Shown piece after piece: positions 54,078-62,777 of a stretch of DNA of 64,000 bases (position 1 is the first letter of the stretch; the number at the start of each line of letters is the position of its first letter). The notes below the pieces were generated by a model. It was given only the letters and a program-made list of their open reading frames with translations, had not been told where the DNA came from and made no database searches. A program made the position numbers and the translations under genes. The stretch is taken from NCBI GenBank assembly GCA_021781795.1, contig JAJXWA010000006.1, positions 1 through 64,000 of the forward strand, read 5' to 3'. The stretch comes from Acidobacteriota bacterium (GTDB taxonomy: Bacteria > Acidobacteriota > Terriglobia > Terriglobales > Acidobacteriaceae).

Positions 54078-55067
54078 ATGCAGTTTTATTCCATACGGCA
54101 CATGACGCGCTTCCGCTACTCCGATCCGATCCGCGAGAGCATCATGGAGGTGCGCATGCATCCGCGCTCCGATGCAAATCAGCACTGCCTCGCGTTCTCG
54201 CTCTCGGTAAGCCCGCGCTGCCGGGTCTTCAGCTATCGCGATCATCTGGGCAACAACGTGCAACACTTCGACATTCCCGGCGAACATACGCAACTGGTGA
54301 TTGTGGCCGAGAGCGTGGTGGAGCAGCAACCACAGGCGGATGTGCCGAGCTTCCTTGCGCCCGATGCGTGGAACGAGCTGGACGCGATGATCGCCGAGGG
54401 CGATTACTGGGAAATGCTGCTACCAAGCACCTTCGCCGTGGAGACGCCAGCGCTGCTGGAGCTGGCGCGAAAGCTCAACGTGGTGCGGCGCGACGATCCG
54501 CTGATGCTGGTGCACGAGATGAATCAGCGGCTCTTCGACTACTTCGAATATGTGCCTCGCTCCACGCGCGTCGATTCTCCCATTGACGAAGCCATCCTGA
54601 GCGGCAAGGGCGTCTGTCAAGATTTCGCGCACACGATGCTGGCTCTGCTGCGCCATGTGCGCATTCCGGCTCGCTATGTGTCGGGCTATCTCTATCGCAG
54701 CCGCGAGGCCCATGACCGCTCCACGCCCGATGCGACGCATGCCTGGGTCGACGTTCTGTTGCCGCACCTCGGCTGGGTGGGATTTGATCCGACCAATAAC
54801 CTGGTCGCACATCACCGCCACATCCGCACCGCCGTGGGACGCGACTATGCTGACGTGCCCCCCACGCACGGCATCTTTCGCGGCAACGCCGAGAGTGAGC
54901 TCTACGTGGCGGTGCAGGTGGACGCCAGCGAGCAGCCCCCTGCGCTGGACCGCAAGCTGCCCATCCCCGATGACTGGAGCGTGCTGGTGGAGCGCGCGCA
55001 ACAGCCGGTCGCTCCGCGCGTGCCGGCCATCGATTTACAACACATGCAGCAGCAACAGCAGCAATAA
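54078..55067 (+). CDS. Transglutaminase-like cysteine protease family protein
   Basis: This 329-residue protein has the N-terminal beta domain of bacterial transglutaminase-like proteins (FYSIRHMTRFRYSDPIRESIMEVRMHP, key RHMTRFRYSDPIRESIME). The papain-like catalytic triad is visible: Cys180 (GKGVCQDFAHTM), His221 (DATHAWVDV) and Asp237 (WVGFDPTNN). The tail is Gln-rich (LQHMQQQQQQ). GGAGG precedes the ATG, 12 bases after the alpha-E stop. With its two neighbours it forms a predicted peptide-ligating and peptide-cleaving unit whose product is unknown. It acts presumably in the cytoplasm, as no signal peptide is seen. Confidence 0.92.
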   Translation: MQFYSIRHMTRFRYSDPIRESIMEVRMHPRSDANQHCLAFSLSVSPRCRVFSYRDHLGNNVQHFDIPGEHTQLVIVAESVVEQQPQADVPSFLAPDAWNELDAMIAEGDYWEMLLPSTFAVETPALLELARKLNVVRRDDPLMLVHEMNQRLFDYFEYVPRSTRVDSPIDEAILSGKGVCQDFAHTMLALLRHVRIPARYVSGYLYRSREAHDRSTPDATHAWVDVLLPHLGWVGFDPTNNLVAHHRHIRTAVGRDYADVPPTHGIFRGNAESELYVAVQVDASEQPPALDRKLPIPDDWSVLVERAQQPVAPRVPAIDLQHMQQQQQQ

Positions 55068-55079
55068 CCCTGCACGCAG

Positions 55080-56663
55080 CTATGCTGTGCGACGCACCTC
55101 GGCTGCAATGCGGCGCAGCTCCGGCAACACTGAGCCGAGCGCCGCCGGATCTGCGTTGCGACGGCCCAGCGCAAAGTAGACCGCTCGATAGTGGCGATAG
55201 AGCTGCTCATAGATGGCAGCGGATATCGGGTCCGGCTCAACGGTGCGCAGCGGCAGGCACACCGCGGCCTGCGCCTCTTCGATGGTCTTGTACGCGCCGG
55301 CCGCAAGCAGCGCAAAGATGCCGGAACCGAGGCTCGTGGGAATGCCTGCCGGGACCAGAACCGGTTTGTTGAGCACATTGGCATAGACGCGATTGAGCAC
55401 TTCGCTCTTCTGCGGAATGCCGCCCGCATTGATGACGCGATCGACGCGGACGCCATGCTCGGCCATCCGCTCCAGAATGATGCGCGTATGGAATGCCGTG
55501 CCCTCGATGGCAGCGAAGAGCTCGTCCTGCGCGGTGTGGATGAGGTTCCAGCCGAGCGTGACGCCGCCGAGCTCAGGATTGACGAGCACGGTACGGTCGC
55601 CGTTGTCCCAACTGAGGCGCAGCAGGCCGGTCTGGCCCGCCTTGTATGCCTCGAGACCGTCGGAGAGCGCAGCGACAGAAGTCCCGGCGCGTTTGGCCAC
55701 TGCGTCAAAGATGTCGCCCGTTGCAGAGAGCCCCGCTTCGATGCCAGTATAGGCAGGATGCACACTGCCCGGCACCACGCCGCAGACTCCGGGCACAAGC
55801 TGCGCCTCTTTTGCCATGGCGATGATGCAGGTGGAGGTGCCCACGACGTTTACCACATCGCCCTCACGACAGTGGGAACCGATGGCGTCCCAGTGCGCAT
55901 CGAATGCGCCGACGGGAATGGGAATGCCCTCGCGCAGGCCTAGCTTCTCTGCCCATTCAGCGGAGAGATGCCCGGCAAGATGATCGCTGGTGAGGTATTC
56001 GCCGCCCATTTTGGTGCGTACACCCTTGAACAGCGGATCGACGGCGACGAGAAACTCTTCCGGCGGCAGGCCGCCCCACTTGGGATTCCACATCCACTTA
56101 TGACCCATGGCGCAAACGCTGCGTTTGAGATCGGACACGCCGCGGACGCCGCAAAGCGTGGCGGCAACCATGTCGCAGTGCTCGAGCGCGGTGACAAAGC
56201 GATCACGCTTGTCGGGGTTGTGGCGGAGCCAGTGCAGGAGCTTGGCGAAGCCCCACTCGTGAGAGTAGACGCCGCCGCACCAGTCGATGCCTTCAAAGCG
56301 GAGAGAGTGAGCCTTCTGCGTGATCTCTTCGGCCTCAGAGTGCGCGCGATGATCGCACCAGAGATAGTAGTCATCCAGCGGCTCAAGGCCCTCGCCGACG
56401 GGGATGACGCTGGAGCCGGTGGTGTCGAGCGCGATGGCCTGCAAGTCAGTGCCGGCAACGCCTGTGGTGCGCAGCAATTCGCGTGTAGCCTCGGTAAGCG
56501 CGCGCATCTGGTCAGCGTGCGACTGCGTGGCGAAGTCCGGATCTTCACGTTTGCGGTGAAGCGGATACGGGGCCGCCGCGGTACCGATAGGTCCTTTGAC
56601 ACTGTCGACGAGGGTGACGCGGACGCTGAGGGTGCCGAAATCGACTCCGGCGACGATAGGCAT
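55080..56663 (-). CDS. araB: Ribulokinase (L-ribulokinase type FGGY kinase)
   Basis: This kinase of 527 residues starts from MPIVAGVDFGTLSVRVTL, with GGAGG upstream. It matches AraB: the ATPase loop VDFGTLSVR, the LDDYYLWCDHRAHSEA segment, HKWMWNPKWGGLP, GAFDAHWDAIG, VVGTSTCIIAM, AGLSATGDIFD and AIEGTAFHTRIILERM. It phosphorylates L-ribulose in L-arabinose breakdown. No araA or araD is adjacent. A LacI-type box lies 12 bases upstream of the ATG, matching those in the arabinan island, which links it to that locus. It stands downstream of motB with an 84-base gap. Confidence 0.92.
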   Translation of the reverse strand: MPIVAGVDFGTLSVRVTLVDSVKGPIGTAAAPYPLHRKREDPDFATQSHADQMRALTEATRELLRTTGVAGTDLQAIALDTTGSSVIPVGEGLEPLDDYYLWCDHRAHSEAEEITQKAHSLRFEGIDWCGGVYSHEWGFAKLLHWLRHNPDKRDRFVTALEHCDMVAATLCGVRGVSDLKRSVCAMGHKWMWNPKWGGLPPEEFLVAVDPLFKGVRTKMGGEYLTSDHLAGHLSAEWAEKLGLREGIPIPVGAFDAHWDAIGSHCREGDVVNVVGTSTCIIAMAKEAQLVPGVCGVVPGSVHPAYTGIEAGLSATGDIFDAVAKRAGTSVAALSDGLEAYKAGQTGLLRLSWDNGDRTVLVNPELGGVTLGWNLIHTAQDELFAAIEGTAFHTRIILERMAEHGVRVDRVINAGGIPQKSEVLNRVYANVLNKPVLVPAGIPTSLGSGIFALLAAGAYKTIEEAQAAVCLPLRTVEPDPISAAIYEQLYRHYRAVYFALGRRNADPAALGSVLPELRRIAAEVRRTA

Positions 56664-56674
56664 GGAACGCCTCC

Positions 56675-56688
56675 AGTAAACGCTTTCT
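56675..56688. promoter_or_regulatory. LacI-type operator box 4 (araB)
   Basis: AGTAAACGCTTTCT lies just upstream of the araB ribosome site. Read on either strand it shares the AAACGCTT core with boxes at 19006, 29772 and 31271. It is the best match to the general LacI-type consensus among the four. Confidence 0.6.
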
Positions 56689-56747
56689 TGAAGCCACTCC
56701 AGAGTACACATCGTCGCCGCAACGTGGCAAGAGCGACGCGCCGCCGC

Positions 56748-57710
56748 TTACTTTTTTCGGGAGGGTGCGAGCTTCGCCAGCCGCGCAAGCAGAGCCTCAG
56801 CCTGCGCGGAAGGCGAAGAGGGCACGGCGCTCGCCGGCGACGAGGGCCGTGGCCCGGGCGGAGGATCTGCCGCTGCCGGACCCGTCTTTTCCTTCATCGC
56901 TACTTCCGCAATGGGTTGAGCCGCAGCGGAAGGAGCCTGAGAGCCGTTCGCGACCTGCGCCCCCTTCAGCGACGGTGGCGGCGAGGTGGCATTTTTCACG
57001 AGGATGGAGATGCGCCGGTTCGATGGGTCGTAGGGGTTGGACTTCACGCGCAGCATCTGATCGGCATACCCGCGCACTTGCGTCACCTGGTCCCGGCGCA
57101 CGCCGTCCGCCTGTAGCAGCCGCCGCGCCGAGTTGGCGCGGTCCGCCGAGAGCTCCCAATTGCTGTATCCCGTATCCTGCGAGTAAGGCGCGGCGTCCGT
57201 GTGGCCTTCGATGAGCAGATCGTTGGGCAGAGTCCTGAGTTCGGAGGCGAGCAGCGCCAGCAGTTCCTGCCCGCTTGCGCTCAGGCGCGCGCTGCCGCTC
57301 TCATAGAAGGTTCCGTTCCTGGTCTCCAACAGCTCGATGCGCAGACCCTCGGGCGTGATGGTGATCTCAATCTGCTTCGAAAGCTTTTCCAGCTCCTTGC
57401 GCGCTTTGATCTCGGCCTCCAGCTTCTCCTTCAGCTTCTGCAGGGCGTCTGTCCGCTCCTGCTCGATGGTGACGCCATTGCCGCTCATCGTGGTGCCCAG
57501 CAGACTCGCGGTTCCCCGCGGATCGTTGAAGTAGCCGGCAACCGCCTTCTTGATCTTCTCGCTCGAATTCATCAGCCACAGCACGATGAACAACGACATC
57601 ATCGCGGTCACAAAGTCGGCGTAGGCCACCTTCCACGCGCCGCCGTGATGGCCGCCGTGCACGCCCTTCTTCTTCACGATGACGATTGGTTGCGTTTTCC
57701 CTGATGACAT
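56748..57710 (-). CDS. motB: Flagellar motor stator protein MotB
   Basis: This 320-residue inner-membrane stator protein has a Gly/His-rich N-terminus and a single membrane helix with the proton-binding Asp in WKVAYADFVTAMMSLFIVLWLMNS (key AYADFVTAMM, about residue 33). Plug and coiled-coil segments (about 55-115) follow, then an OmpA-type peptidoglycan-binding domain (about 130-240; LLIEGHTDAAPYS, NWELSADRANSARRLL, RVKSNPYDPSNRRISILV). A Pro/Ala-rich tail closes it. It follows motA by 27 bases. Its length and N-terminus suit MotB rather than a general OmpA protein. Confidence 0.92.
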   Translation of the reverse strand: MSSGKTQPIVIVKKKGVHGGHHGGAWKVAYADFVTAMMSLFIVLWLMNSSEKIKKAVAGYFNDPRGTASLLGTTMSGNGVTIEQERTDALQKLKEKLEAEIKARKELEKLSKQIEITITPEGLRIELLETRNGTFYESGSARLSASGQELLALLASELRTLPNDLLIEGHTDAAPYSQDTGYSNWELSADRANSARRLLQADGVRRDQVTQVRGYADQMLRVKSNPYDPSNRRISILVKNATSPPPSLKGAQVANGSQAPSAAAQPIAEVAMKEKTGPAAADPPPGPRPSSPASAVPSSPSAQAEALLARLAKLAPSRKK

Positions 57711-57737
57711 CTTCCCTGCTCCCTGCCTGCGGAGGTG

Positions 57738-58616
57738 CTACGCTGCGGCGGCCGCGGCATCCCCTGACTGGTTCTTGCAGGCTTTCTCCATCTCGTCAAA
57801 GCCGGGCCGCACATGCGCGGGAATCGCGCGCCGCCCCATCTCGATGGCGATCATCGGGGCCGATCCCTTCAGAAACGAGAGCAGCAGCACGCGCAGCACG
57901 TGCAAATAGCTGTTGTGCTCCTCGGCCGTCTTCGCCATGTTTGAGCTCAACGGCCCCACCACGCCGTAGCACATCAGAATGCCGAGAAACGTCCCCACCA
58001 GCGCGGCAGCTACCTTGTGGCCAATCTCTTCGGGCGGGCCGCCCAGCGCGCCCATCGTGATGACCACGCCGAGCACGGCGGCCACAATACCGAGCCCCGG
58101 CAGTGCGTCGGCAACCGTCGAAAGTGCGCCGATCGGCTGCGTCGCGTCATGATGATGCACCTCCATGTCCAGCTCCATCATCTGGTCCATGTCAAACGGC
58201 TCAACACCGCCAGTGATCGCCATGCGCAGCGTGTCGCAGACAAAGTCGCGCGCAGAATGGTCCTTGAGAAATTCGGGATAGTTCTTGAAGATGGCGCTCT
58301 CCTGCGGCTTCTCGACATCCATCTCCACGCTCAGCAGCCCCTCTTTGCGCACCTTGTTGAGAAACTGATACATCATCTTGAGCGTGCTGAGATAGCGCGC
58401 CTTGCCGAATCCAGAACCCTTCAGGATTCCCGTCAGGCCGCTGACAATGCCTTTGAGAATGTGCATGGGATTGGCGGTCAGAAGCGTGCCCAGCGCAGCT
58501 CCGCCGAGGATGATCAGCTCGGCCGGCTGAATGAGCACTGCAATGTGCCCCTTCTCCATCAGGAAGCCGCCGATGACGGCGCCAAAGACCAGAAGAATTC
58601 CTACGATCGCGTACAC
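57738..58616 (-). CDS. motA: Flagellar motor stator protein MotA
   Basis: This 292-residue stator protein starts at a GTG (58616) with GGGGAGGC upstream, giving MYAIVGILLVFGAVIGGFLMEKG. It has four membrane helices. The loop contains LSTLKMMYQFLNKVRKEGLLSVEMDVE and FVCDTLRMAITGGVEPFDMDQMME, and the C-terminal pair shows GLGIVAAVLGVVITMGALGGPPEEIGHKVAAALVGTFLGI (key ALGGPPEEIGHKVAAALVGT). A longer in-frame extension upstream overlaps the GGDEF gene in another frame and is rejected. It overlaps that gene by 16 bases and is followed by motB. Confidence 0.93.
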   Translation of the reverse strand: MYAIVGILLVFGAVIGGFLMEKGHIAVLIQPAELIILGGAALGTLLTANPMHILKGIVSGLTGILKGSGFGKARYLSTLKMMYQFLNKVRKEGLLSVEMDVEKPQESAIFKNYPEFLKDHSARDFVCDTLRMAITGGVEPFDMDQMMELDMEVHHHDATQPIGALSTVADALPGLGIVAAVLGVVITMGALGGPPEEIGHKVAAALVGTFLGILMCYGVVGPLSSNMAKTAEEHNSYLHVLRVLLLSFLKGSAPMIAIEMGRRAIPAHVRPGFDEMEKACKNQSGDAAAAAA

Positions 58617-59494
58617 AACTGCCTCCCCGGCGCCAGAGTTGCGCGGTTGCCCCCTGCGTGAAGACTGGAAAACATCGCCGCCTTGGCTCTTTCGAGCAGA
58701 CCGATCAACGTCTCGCCCCGCTGCGCGCAGGCGGCCCCGGCGCTTACGGTCACAGAGACGCGATCGCCCCACCAGCGAAATTCCGTGGAGCGCGCCACGC
58801 CGGCCACGCACTGCCCGCGCGTCAGCAGATCCTCCGGCTGCGTCTCCCCCGTGAGAATCAGAAACTCATCTTCGCCCCATCGTCCCATTTCTTCGCCGGG
58901 GTGCAGCTCGCCCGCAAGTGATCGCTCGGTCCGCTCCATCATGGTCTCGCAGGCTCGCGCGCCGTGCGTCCGGCGCAGCTCGTGCGCCTGGTCCACGATG
59001 AGCCAGATGAGGCCCATCTCGGCGCTGCCCTGAAGAAACTTCTCGAAGCGCTCCGAGAGGCGCGCCTCAAGCTGCGCCTGAGATTCCTCCACCGTTTCAT
59101 CGCCGCCAACTTCACCGCGCGGCAGCGCTTCCACCACCTCAGCCGGATGAAAAAGCACAGCTGTCCCGATACGCTCGCCCAGCCCGTCGCGCAGCACCAG
59201 CCGCCGCGCCGCCAGCGCAAGATCGCCACCCAGTTTGTGACGCCCGTGGAGCAGTGCAGGCCGTGCTCCCGAAGCGCCGTCGAGCCGGCTCGCCCCATCC
59301 CACGCGCCGCATCCATGCACCAGGAGATCAATCGCCCACGGTGCGGTACGCGCAACCACCTCGATCCCGGTGAATCCAGTAATGGTCTCCGCCGCGCGGT
59401 TCCAGAAGAGAACCTGCCCGGCGGCATCCACCAATGCGATCCCCTCAGGATGAGCCTCAAGCGCCGCTTCCATCAGCTCGTTGCGACCGGACAT
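58601..59494 (-). CDS. PAS and GGDEF-like domain protein with altered signature
   Basis: This 297-residue cytoplasmic protein has an N-terminal PAS domain (about 5-55; EGIALVDAAGQVLFWNRAAETITGFTG) and a C-terminal GGDEF-like domain (about 150-285). The signature reads GRWGEDEFLIL, so the second Gly of GGDEF is Glu. No RxxD inhibitory site is seen five residues upstream. It may be an inactive or effector-type GGDEF domain. Its stop overlaps the motA start by 16 bases, which ties it to motility, perhaps adjusting stator expression or function. Confidence 0.87.
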   Translation of the reverse strand: MSGRNELMEAALEAHPEGIALVDAAGQVLFWNRAAETITGFTGIEVVARTAPWAIDLLVHGCGAWDGASRLDGASGARPALLHGRHKLGGDLALAARRLVLRDGLGERIGTAVLFHPAEVVEALPRGEVGGDETVEESQAQLEARLSERFEKFLQGSAEMGLIWLIVDQAHELRRTHGARACETMMERTERSLAGELHPGEEMGRWGEDEFLILTGETQPEDLLTRGQCVAGVARSTEFRWWGDRVSVTVSAGAACAQRGETLIGLLERAKAAMFSSLHAGGNRATLAPGRQLCTRS

Positions 59495-59650
59495 GGAGAA
59501 ACCTCGTCCTGCTCTTCATCGGCAGTGAAGAATGCAACTTCAGGAGTGAGACCGACGCAATAGGGATGGGAGAATTCTCATGGGCAGGGGAATGTGCAGA
59601 GTGGAGCAAGCGAAGCAGCGAGCGGAAACCCGCGAGTGCGTTGGTTTATG

Positions 59651-61105
59651 CTACTGCGCTGCCGGGGCAGGCGAGTTGAGCGGCAGGCGCACCGTGAAGC
59701 AGGTGTTGCCCGGCTGCGAGGCGACGTCAATCTTGCCGCCGAACTTGTGCGTCACGATGCGATGCACGATCTCAAGCCCGAGGCCGGTGCCCTTGCCCTG
59801 CGCCTTGGTCGTGAAGAACGCGTCGAAGATGCGGGGCAGAACCTCGGCGGGAATGCCTTCTCCGTGATCGGTGATGCTGACTGCGAGCCAGCCGGGTTCG
59901 ATCCATGTGGCGATTTCGATCTTTGCCTGCGCGGGCGAAGCATCGATCGCGTTATCTATCAGGTTGGTCCAGACTTGGCTCAGAGCCGTGCCACGCGTCT
60001 GAATCTTCGCGGGCGAAGCAGAGAAGCACTTCACCGTCTCGACCTGCTTGATGCGCATCTTGTGGCCCAGCATGGTCAGCGTGCTCTGCAGGCTCTCGTG
60101 TACGTCGATCTCCGTTGCCTGGGACCGGTCCTCATAGGCAAATTTCTTGACGGCCATCACCAGTTCGCTCACGCGCGAGATGCTGTCTTCGATGGAGCAG
60201 ACCAGCCACACGCTCGATGCCAATGCCCCCAGCCAGTTGAGGGCGTCGGAGAACGCCGGCTTGTCAAAGTACGCGCGGGCACACTCCAGTTCCTGCCGGT
60301 CATAGCGCATGGCCACCAGAATGGGCGCGATGGAAAACGCATTTTCGACGCCGGAGCCTGAAAGCCACTCCGCCATGGATTCTTCCGCATCGGCCTGATC
60401 GACGCTGCTCATCGCAGCCATCTTGCAGCCGCTCAGCGCATGTTCCAGCAGGCTGCGCATGCACTCAAGCTGCTCCGCGCTTTTGGGCCGGCCGCTCATG
60501 CGCAGGCTCAGCTTCTGCAGCTTCATCAGGTTTTCGCGCAACTGCGAAGCGGCGCGCTTGGCTGCGGCGCCGGGGTTGTTGAGCTCGTGCATGAGGCCGG
60601 CGGCGAGCGTGCCCAACGAGATCAGCTTCTCGCGGTGGAGCGCTTCCTGCTGATGGGCGCGAAGACGCGTCGTCATGTCGGCGAGCACGCCCTGACGCAC
60701 TTCGGGGCAGCAAGCCATGAGCGCCCAGAATGAATCCTCGCTGAAGCGGATCAGCAGCGAATCCTGCACCGCTACCACCGTGAACGGCGAGTACGGCTTG
60801 CCGGTGAGAAGCGTGACCTCGCCAAAGCCCTCGCCCGCGCGGGTGAATCCGACAACGACGGGCTGCTGATCGGCTTCCATGCGCTCGGCGCGAACCTCGC
60901 CTTCGAGCACCACCCAGTACCATCGCTGCGGGTCGCCCGCATGGAAGAGGACCGAACCGGCGCGCGCAGTCACGCGGTCGACAAAATCCACCCCACGAAT
61001 CGCTTCGCGAGGCGTCTGGGAAAAGGGACGGCTCGCGTGCAATGCGCCAGCCACGCTCTCCAGTGTGACCGGCTCGATTGCGATGGGCTGCTGACCCTCT
61101 GTCAT
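59651..61105 (-). CDS. Sensor histidine kinase with cyclic-nucleotide-binding (CRP-like) domain
   Basis: This soluble kinase of 484 residues starts from MTEGQQPIAIEP. The N-terminal cyclic-nucleotide-binding-like domain (about 40-150) shows AGSVLFHAGDPQRWYWVVLEGEVRA and GEGFGEVTLLTGKPYSPFTVVA. The phospho-acceptor His is in LAAGLMHELNNPGAAA. The ATPase part has N-box TNLIDNAIDAS, DHGEGIPAEVLPRIFD and GKGTGLGLEIVHRIV. No membrane helix is present. It lies 19 bases downstream of the receiver/thioredoxin-reductase-like fusion, its likely partner. Confidence 0.9.
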   Translation of the reverse strand: MTEGQQPIAIEPVTLESVAGALHASRPFSQTPREAIRGVDFVDRVTARAGSVLFHAGDPQRWYWVVLEGEVRAERMEADQQPVVVGFTRAGEGFGEVTLLTGKPYSPFTVVAVQDSLLIRFSEDSFWALMACCPEVRQGVLADMTTRLRAHQQEALHREKLISLGTLAAGLMHELNNPGAAAKRAASQLRENLMKLQKLSLRMSGRPKSAEQLECMRSLLEHALSGCKMAAMSSVDQADAEESMAEWLSGSGVENAFSIAPILVAMRYDRQELECARAYFDKPAFSDALNWLGALASSVWLVCSIEDSISRVSELVMAVKKFAYEDRSQATEIDVHESLQSTLTMLGHKMRIKQVETVKCFSASPAKIQTRGTALSQVWTNLIDNAIDASPAQAKIEIATWIEPGWLAVSITDHGEGIPAEVLPRIFDAFFTTKAQGKGTGLGLEIVHRIVTHKFGGKIDVASQPGNTCFTVRLPLNSPAPAAQ

Positions 61106-61124
61106 CCCAGTCTTCGACCTCCCC

Positions 61125-62777
61125 TTAGAATCCTGCCAGATACTGATGCACAAACTGTACGGCGATCGAACCCTCACCCACCGCCGATGCCACGCGCTTC
61201 ACCGATCCGTAACGCAGGTCCCCGGCTACAAAGACGCCCGGCACGCTGGTCTCCAGCAGAAAGGGCTCGCGCGGCTCCTTCCATGCTCCCGGAAGCTTCC
61301 CATCGCAGCGCAGGTCCGGTCCCGCGAGCACAAAGCCCTTCTCGTCGCGCAGGATCTCCGGCGGCAACCACCCCGTCCTCGGCGCAGCGCCGATGAAGAC
61401 GAACAGCGAACTCGCCGGAACCCGCCGCTCGCCCTCGGGGCTGCGCAGCCGAATGGCCTCAAGCCGCTCCGTCCCCTCCGCCTCGACGACCTCCGTATGC
61501 GCCTCCAACACAATATTGGATGTGCGCTCTATCTCGTCGATTAAGTATTTCGACATGGTGGCGGAAAGCCCCGGACCCCGCACCAGCATGGTCACCTTGC
61601 AGGCATATTTGGCAAAGTGCAGCGCGGCCTGACCGGCGGAGTTGGCCCCGCCCACAACAAAGACCTCTTCATCCTTGCAGGACGCCGCCTCCACCAGCGC
61701 CGCGCCATAATAAATGCCGCGGCCGGCGAGACGGTCCGCGCCGGGAATCTGCAGACGGCGATACTGCACGCCAAGGGCCAGCAGCACCACGTGGGTGGCA
61801 ATCTCCCGTCCGTCGGCCAACTTGACGAAGCGGTACTGGCCGTCGAGCCGCAGCCCAGAGGCGCGCTGCGTGACAAACTCTGCGCCGAAGCGGGAGGCCT
61901 GCATGTGGGCTCGACGCCCCAGATCGGCACCGGTGATGCCGGTGGGAAAGCCAAGATAATTCTCAATCCGCGAAGTGGAGCCGGCCTGACCGCCGGGCGC
62001 CTCGGGTTCAATCACCAGGGTCTTCAGGCCCTCGCTGGAGCCATAAACCGCAGCGCCCAGCCCAGCCGGGCCGGCGCCGACTACAACCATGTCGTAAAAA
62101 TCTGCCGCTGCCTGTGTGCGCAAGCCGACGCGCGCAGCCAGCGAGTCAGGATCAGCCGAAGTGAGCAACGCGCCATCCGGAAAGATCACAGCGGGAAGCT
62201 GGCTGGGCTGCAACTGCCGCTCGTCCATGAGGCGGGCTGCGTCGGGGTGGCTGGCCACATCGAGCCACCTATACGGTATGTGATTGCGCGAGAGAAAGTT
62301 GCGCAGCTTGTGATCGTGCAGCGACCAGCGGCTCCCCAGCACCCGCAGGCCTTCAAAAGCGGGCCGGTAACCAGCTTTCCAATCGTCCAGCAAATCGGTC
62401 AGGACAGGGTAAAGCCGCTCCTCGGGCGGGTCCCACGGCTTGTTCAGGTAGTAGTGGATGCGTGCGGTGTTGATCGCCCGGATGGCTGCCTCGGTGTCCG
62501 CATAGGCCGTCAGAAGCACGCGGCGCGCCTCGGGAAACAGGGAAGAGGCCTGCTCCAGGAACTCGACCCCCGTCATTCCGGGCATGCGCTGGTCGCTCAG
62601 CAGCAGGGCCACGGGGTCCTGGCGCGTGCGAAGCTGTTGCAGTGTATCGAGCGCAGCCTGGCCGCTGGCAGCGCGGAGAACCCGGTACTCCGCCCCATAC
62701 TGGCGGCGCAGGTCCTGCACCACAGCCTCGAGCACGCTTACGTCGTCGTCTACAGCCAGCAGAATCGGCCTTGCCAT
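61125..62777 (-). CDS. Fused response regulator / thioredoxin-reductase-like flavoprotein
   Basis: This 550-residue fusion starts at the ATG at 62777 (an upstream TTG at 62783 is possible). Residues 1-125 are a receiver: Asp11-Asp12 region LLAVDDDVSV, phospho-acceptor Asp62 (LLLSDQRMP), and Lys in YYLNKPWD. Residues about 145-225 resemble a glutaredoxin-like fold without its Cys pair (SRWSLHDHKLRNFLSRNHIPYRWLDV, key NHIPYRWLDV). Residues 230-550 are a thioredoxin-reductase-like flavoprotein (VVVGAGPAGLGAAVYG; EVFVVGGANSAGQAA; SVPGVFVAGDLRYGSVKRVASAVGEG), where the redox CxxC is replaced by GAALVEA. So it is a redox enzyme controlled by phosphorylation, or a redox sensor. Confidence 0.9.
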   Translation of the reverse strand: MARPILLAVDDDVSVLEAVVQDLRRQYGAEYRVLRAASGQAALDTLQQLRTRQDPVALLLSDQRMPGMTGVEFLEQASSLFPEARRVLLTAYADTEAAIRAINTARIHYYLNKPWDPPEERLYPVLTDLLDDWKAGYRPAFEGLRVLGSRWSLHDHKLRNFLSRNHIPYRWLDVASHPDAARLMDERQLQPSQLPAVIFPDGALLTSADPDSLAARVGLRTQAAADFYDMVVVGAGPAGLGAAVYGSSEGLKTLVIEPEAPGGQAGSTSRIENYLGFPTGITGADLGRRAHMQASRFGAEFVTQRASGLRLDGQYRFVKLADGREIATHVVLLALGVQYRRLQIPGADRLAGRGIYYGAALVEAASCKDEEVFVVGGANSAGQAALHFAKYACKVTMLVRGPGLSATMSKYLIDEIERTSNIVLEAHTEVVEAEGTERLEAIRLRSPEGERRVPASSLFVFIGAAPRTGWLPPEILRDEKGFVLAGPDLRCDGKLPGAWKEPREPFLLETSVPGVFVAGDLRYGSVKRVASAVGEGSIAVQFVHQYLAGF

